Source: Bacteroidia bacterium
Lineage (GTDB): Bacteria; Bacteroidota; Bacteroidia; Bacteroidales; VadinHA17
Reading direction: 5' to 3'
Assembly (NCBI GenBank): GCA_026391515.1
Contig: JAPLEC010000355.1
Location: forward strand, 1 to 15,348
DNA: 15,348 bases
Part shown: piece by piece, positions 14,699-15,348 of the stretch
Position numbering within the stretch: the stretch's first letter is position 1
How the letters are laid out: every line of letters starts with the position of its first letter
The notes under the pieces: model-generated
Database searches by the model: none
Told to the model about the DNA's origin: nothing
The model's input: only the letters and a program-made list of their open reading frames with translations
Translations under genes and position numbers: made by a program

Positions 14699-15348
14699 TT
14701 ACCAGAAATAAATATAGAATGCGATACAAGCTGCCAGTACTATAAGTGAAGTAATAATGTCAATAGTACTCCAGCTTTTACGTGTTTCTTTAACTTGTTC
14801 CGGAGATTGTGAGAAATAAGTCAATCCCTGTAATTGCTGATCGTCAGCTTTTGGAGTAAAGAAACTGATTACTACCATTAATAACATCGTGAAGAAAAAC
14901 AGTCCTATGCAGAAATGGAGCCAGTTGATATTGAGTATAGTAAATATCCCCGAACGGAGTGATGGATCGGTAATCAATTTTTCAACGACCTTATCATAAT
15001 GTGAACCCGGATCAAAAACCATCAGGCAAAGTCTGAAGAAACCAATAAGAGCTCCAATAATTAATCCCCACTGACCAGCTTTTGGAGTAATCCTTTTGTT
15101 GAACACACCGAGAAGAAATACAGCTGCAATGGCTGGTGCAATAAGCGATTGGACTTTTTGCAGATATTCATAAAGCACCGAGCCAATACTTTTCATTATA
15201 GGGATCCAGATTAAACCTAATACTACAACTGTTATGGTTGCGATACGTCCGATCATAACCAGCCGATGTTCACTGGCATTTGGATGATACTGTTTATAGA
15301 AGTCAATAGTAAATAAGGTTGCAGAAGAGTTAAAGTGTGCAGCAAGGG
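14699..15348 (-). CDS. Sodium/solute symporter (SSS family), C-terminal part, probable arabinose transporter
   Basis: The 5' end lies beyond the window, and 215 C-terminal residues are visible. The reading frame stays open to the edge, beginning LAAHFNSSATLFTIDFYKQY, a hallmark of the SGLT/SSS family, and continuing NASEHRLVMIGRI. About five membrane segments follow: TITVVVLGLIWIPIM, the PAIAAVFLLGVF helix, WGLIIGALIGFF, FCIGLFFFTMLLMVVISFF, and the final SLIVLAACIAFYIYF. The polar stretch before the last helix (TYFSQSPEQVKETRKSW) is usual in bacterial members. Sitting immediately ahead of araA, it is best read as the inner-membrane, sodium-driven importer of L-arabinose; Bacteroides arabinose loci also use an SSS-type permease. 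Substrate is inferred from context only, and since SSS members take up many sugars, I give no symbol. Confidence 0.92.
   Translation of the reverse strand, partial: LAAHFNSSATLFTIDFYKQYHPNASEHRLVMIGRIATITVVVLGLIWIPIMKSIGSVLYEYLQKVQSLIAPAIAAVFLLGVFNKRITPKAGQWGLIIGALIGFFRLCLMVFDPGSHYDKVVEKLITDPSLRSGIFTILNINWLHFCIGLFFFTMLLMVVISFFTPKADDQQLQGLTYFSQSPEQVKETRKSWSTIDIITSLIVLAACIAFYIYFW

Overview
The window is a piece of a Bacteroidota chromosome. Evidence: a SusC/SusD pair, a lipoprotein-tagged glycoside hydrolase, a TAnnTTTG-type promoter box ahead of susC, weak Shine-Dalgarno sequences, and a Nudix-type sugar regulator (AraR) of the kind known from Bacteroides. Intergenic repeats of types I associate from memory with environmental Bacteroidota point to an uncultured or non-gut member, but I cannot name the genus. 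Every credible gene lies on the minus strand, so the locus reads from the right edge to the left edge.

In transcription order: a sodium/solute symporter cut by the right edge (14699-15348); L-arabinose isomerase araA (13168-14658); a Nudix-fold regulator araR (12400-13101); a 240-bp array of palindromes (12150-12389); L-ribulose-5-phosphate 4-epimerase araD (11415-12122); ribulokinase araB (9623-11296); a secreted GH51 alpha-L-arabinofuranosidase (7939-9507); a lipoprotein GH127 beta-L-arabinofuranosidase (5204-7618); a leader with a probable promoter and hairpin (about 4944-5203); susC (1773-4943); susD (43-1758); and the first six codons of a further gene at the left edge.

The genes form a complete arabinose catabolic module joined to an arabinan-type glycan uptake module. 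SusC/SusD would bind and import arabinose-containing oligosaccharides. GH51 removes alpha-linked and GH127 beta-linked L-arabinofuranose in the periplasm or at a membrane surface. The symporter would carry free arabinose inward. AraA, AraB and AraD then convert it to D-xylulose 5-phosphate for the pentose phosphate pathway. AraR is the only regulator visible and is the natural candidate for arabinose-responsive control.

The enzymes are recognisable families; the unusual content is between the genes. The four intercistronic gaps from araR to GH127 each carry a different inverted-repeat family. The most striking is the araR-araD array: six 23-bp palindromes whose centres are exactly 42 bp apart, with two alternating sequence types and both strands free of stop codons. 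No tRNA, rRNA, CRISPR array, transposase or phage gene was seen.
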